DNA of 64,000 nucleotides from NCBI RefSeq assembly GCF_900183975.1, contig NZ_LT853882.1:4085501-4149500 (forward strand). The letters are read 5' to 3'. Positions 61,212-64,000 of the stretch are shown here, piece after piece (position 1 is the stretch's first letter; every line of letters starts with the position of its first letter). The notes beneath the pieces are model-generated. The model saw only the letters and a program-made list of their open reading frames with translations. It had not been told where the DNA came from and ran no database searches. Source of the stretch: Xanthomonas fragariae (GTDB lineage: Bacteria; Pseudomonadota; Gammaproteobacteria; Xanthomonadales; Xanthomonadaceae). Both the position numbers and the translations under genes were made by a program.

Positions 61212-62198
61212 ATGCTTACTGGCTGGACTCCTCCGTTTAAGCTTGACAGGGGCTTGGATTCCCAGGAGAAAAGGGACGAGCTTTTAAAGGGGCGATCCGA
61301 AGCCGTGTTGGCGGATGATGGGGTGTCGCTTATCTCTTTTAACTCGACCTACATAGAGTTCGTCAATCGCTCTTTTAAGATTAAAGGCATGGCGCCAACC
61401 CTAGTTTCTTCAAGCATTTGCGTGTTTGTTACTGCTATAGCCGCGTGGGTGTTGTCTAGTTCAATTGCCCGCGACGCAACCGCGAGTGATGTCGCTTTTG
61501 GGGTGATTGTACTTGGCTCAATTGTAATTGCTGGATGGATAACATACTGGAAAATTTTCCTCCGACATGATCTTTTTACTTATTCTTACAGTCCCGTTCG
61601 ATTCAATAGAAAAAGAAGAATGGTGTACTTCTTTAAAGAGAAGTCTGGAAAGGTGGTGAAGGCATCTTGGGATGATAGTTCCTTATATTTTCATATTGGA
61701 CGAGGCAGTCAAAACAATAATCTGCGCGACATCCGCTGTCACCTGTTAGATAGCAATGGATATGTCACTGACACTTTCACCGTTGGACATAGTACTGACG
61801 ATGAATTGAGGGTTCGCGAGCAATGGGAGTTTATTTGCCGATACATGGAGTCGGGTCCAGAACATGTGGTCGATCATCCGCTTGATGGTGTAATCACACT
61901 TTCCGTCAAACCCAGCTGGAAGAACTGTTACATGTGGGTCTGCTTTGTAATGGGGACAACTTTATTCCCGTTCAGACACCTCCTATTTCCTATTTATGGT
62001 CTGTTGACCCTCAGTCGTTGGTTGACATTCAAGACCTGCAAAGAACCCGTGTGGCCAAATAAAGTTCAGGCCGAATGTGCTATTCAACCAAACGACCCCC
62101 ATCGTTGGCCTGAGCCGGAGTACATCGGGCAGTTCGCAAATCGTGAGGACGTCTACGATCGTGCGGTGGAGCGTAGTCGCTTACGAAAGCGCAGATAG
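61212..62198 (+). CDS. DUF6708-like membrane protein, probable immunity to VasX-like toxin 2
   Basis: 328 residues, the same length as the homologue at 47524. N-terminal MLTGWTPPFKLDR and the C-terminal third (PNDPHRWPEPEYIGQFANR...RSRLRKRR) are conserved; the membrane and middle part differ strongly (LVSSSICVFVTAIAAWVLSSS; GVIVLGSIVIAGWITYW). The ATG directly follows the toxin TAA. A cognate immunity role is inferred from co-divergence with the toxin end. Confidence 0.75.
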   Translation: MLTGWTPPFKLDRGLDSQEKRDELLKGRSEAVLADDGVSLISFNSTYIEFVNRSFKIKGMAPTLVSSSICVFVTAIAAWVLSSSIARDATASDVAFGVIVLGSIVIAGWITYWKIFLRHDLFTYSYSPVRFNRKRRMVYFFKEKSGKVVKASWDDSSLYFHIGRGSQNNNLRDIRCHLLDSNGYVTDTFTVGHSTDDELRVREQWEFICRYMESGPEHVVDHPLDGVITLSVKPSWKNCYMWVCFVMGTTLFPFRHLLFPIYGLLTLSRWLTFKTCKEPVWPNKVQAECAIQPNDPHRWPEPEYIGQFANREDVYDRAVERSRLRKRR

Positions 62199-62262
62199 AA
62201 GTTTGGGCCAGCCAGTGTTGCTCGGGCTGCCCAATGTCGATTTCAATCGCCGCGCTGCGTTT

Positions 62263-64000
62263 TACGCCGAGCAAGGCGCGCTGGCGCCGGCGTGGCGCTG
62301 GGAGCTGTCCGACCGCCGCGTGTACGCCAGGCGCAGCCTGACCACGCAGTATGAAGAGACCGACCTGGCCTTCGTGCAGCGGCTGCTGGCCGAAGAAGGG
62401 ATCTATGTCTGGTTCGCGCATGCCGGCGATGCCGGCAGCGAGCGCCTGGGCAGCCACACCCTGGTGCTGTCGGACCACAACCACGCCTTCGCCGCGCTGG
62501 GCACGGTGCGCTATCACCGCACCGACGTCACCGAGCAGCAGGACAGCGTGCAGCAGTGGGTGCGGTCGTGTCGCTGGCGCCCGACCACGCTGTCGCGGGC
62601 CAGCTGGGACTACCGCAGCCTGAGCCTGCGCCCGGCCGGCGCCGAGGGCACGCCGCTGGGGGACATCGGCGCCGAGGACGTGGACACCGCCGGCCCCTAT
62701 GGCTGGCAAGACAGCACGCGCGGCCAGCGCCGCGCGCAGCAGCAGCTCGATGCGCAGCAGGTGGCGGCGCAGACCATCCAGGGCCAGGGCAGCTGGCGCC
62801 AACTGGCGCCGGGCACGCGTTTCGGGCTGCGCCAGCATGCGAGCGTGGCTGCCGATGCGCGGTTCCTGTGCCTGCAGGTGCGGCACCAGGCGCGCAACAA
62901 CCTGGGCGCGGACGTATTCGATGCGCTGGAGCAGTCGCTGGGCGCGGTGGCGGTGGCCGGCGCGCCGCTGCCGCCGGCGTTGGCGGGCCTGGGCGGCGGG
63001 TATGCGCCGGCGCAGGACGCCGCTGAGGTGGCGTTCTATCGCAACCAGTTCACCGCGTTGCCGGCGACGGCGACGTACCGGCCGCAGACCGAGGACGGCC
63101 ATGGCGTGCGCCTGCATCCCAAGCCGACGGTGGCCGGCACGCTGAGCGCGATCGTGGTCAGCGACGGCGACCCGGTGCAGTCCGACCGCGACCACCGGAT
63201 CAAGGTGCAGTTCCCGTTCCAGCGCGGTGCCGATGCCAGCAGCGCGCTGGCGCACCCGGCCGGGGAGGACAACGCGCCGGGCAGCGCGTCGGCGTGGACC
63301 TGGGTGCGGGTGATGACGCCATGGGCCGGCGACAACTGGGGCGGCGTGGTGCTGCCGCGCAAGGGCCAGGAAGTGCTGGTGGGGTTCCTGGAAGGGGACA
63401 TCGACCGGCCGGTGGTGATCGGCAGCGTGTACAACGGGCGCGGCCAGGACGAGGCGGCGCACAACCAGGTCGGCGGCGGCGGGGCCGGGGCCACCGGCAA
63501 TGCGCCGGCGTGGTTCCAGGGCAACGCGCACGGCGCGGTGTTCACCGGGTTCAAGAGCCAGGCGCTGGCGCAAAGCCAGGACGGCACCGGCGGTTACCAG
63601 CAGCTGCGTCTGGACGACACCCCCGGCCAGGGCCGCGCGCAGCTGTCGACCACCCAGCACGCCAGCACCTTGACCCTGGGCCACCTGAAGGGCGGCAGCG
63701 ACAACCTGCGCGAAGGCGAGCGCGGCTACGGGGTGGAACTGTCCACCCAGGCCTACGGCGCGGTGCGCGCCGGCCAGGGCCTGCTGCTGAGCAGCGAGCC
63801 GGGCCAGCAGCAGCTGGCGGCCAGCCAGGCGCTGTCGCAGCTGGAACAGGGCGAGCAGCTGCTGCAGGCGCTGGCCGACGCGGCCCGGCAGCAGCAGGCG
63901 CAGCTGCCCAATGACCCGGACCGCCTCCCCGCCCAGGACGGGCTCAAGACCCTGCAGGCCAGCCTGAAGGCGACGCAGGGTGGAAGCGCCGACGGCCAGG
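62263..64000 (+). pseudogene. vgrG fragment 4, same 5' truncation as fragment 2, runs off the window
   Basis: Begins at the same residue (YAEQGALAPAWRWELSD) and the same 64-bp junction after the immunity gene as fragment 2, and stays open to the window edge. A further effector cassette is therefore expected just beyond 64000. Confidence 0.85.

Overview
The window looks like a chromosomal segment of a Xanthomonas-type gammaproteobacterium (Lysobacteraceae). The housekeeping genes (long ribA, GNAT, LpxL/HtrB-type acyltransferase, dtd, a 625-residue rpoD) are GC-rich and in an order I associate with Xanthomonas. The insertion sequences and the P2-like prophage also fit. The genus is an inference from gene content, not from a database match.

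Layout. (1) 1-9.4 kb is ordinary core chromosome: a CDP-glycerol glycerophosphotransferase-like gene cut by the window edge, a two-gene bacterial PH-domain operon, ribA, a phosphinothricin-type acetyltransferase, a lipid A acyltransferase, dtd, rpoD and a small hypothetical gene. (2) 9.5-13.75 kb is an IS graveyard around a CAU-anticodon tRNA: an internally deleted IS4-family remnant with terminal repeats, then two IS5-family (IS1478-like) copies in opposite orientation. The first copy sits between the tRNA and what looks like its own terminator. (3) 13.75-39.05 kb is a decayed P2-like prophage. Its structural and lysis modules are nearly complete: terminase/portal P-Q, capsid O-N-M-L, X, holins/endolysin/Rz-Rz1, R-S, J-I-H, V-W, FI-FII, E/E' with a -1 frameshift site, T, U and D. 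Integrase, repressor, replication and ogr genes are absent. The major capsid gene N is frameshifted. The tail gene D carries an in-frame TGA and a second frameshift. Cargo ('moron') genes sit at both ends and between S and J. Beside the portal gene are a com/DNA-methyltransferase pair and a dprA plus HAD-phosphoribosyltransferase operon, the best candidate here for an uncharacterised defence-like system. (4) 39.07-40.57 kb is a third, intact IS copy with target duplication. (5) 40.6-64 kb is a type VI secretion (T6SS) spike and effector array. One full-length vgrG is preceded by a dense cluster of eleven ATTACC/GGTAAT motifs, and three 5'-truncated vgrG copies follow. Each vgrG copy whose downstream region lies inside the window is followed by a DUF4123 adaptor and an effector/immunity set.

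How the parts work together. The T6SS array has two near-identical vgrG-adaptor-VasX-like toxin-immunity modules about 13.7 kb apart. Their toxin C-terminal membrane domains and cognate immunity proteins have diverged together, while everything upstream is almost identical. Between them lies a DUF2235 (Tle1-like) effector preceded by a 609-bp tandem triplication of its lipoprotein immunity gene. Each extra copy carries a clipped effector 5' end, and a fourth immunity remnant lies upstream. The repeated vgrG 3' halves look like recombination handles that let one spike gene collect effectors. The core T6SS sheath and membrane genes are not in this window. Both contractile machines here (phage tail and T6SS spike) are likely descended from the same ancestral device. 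The phage machine is broken, while the T6SS cargo region is actively duplicating.
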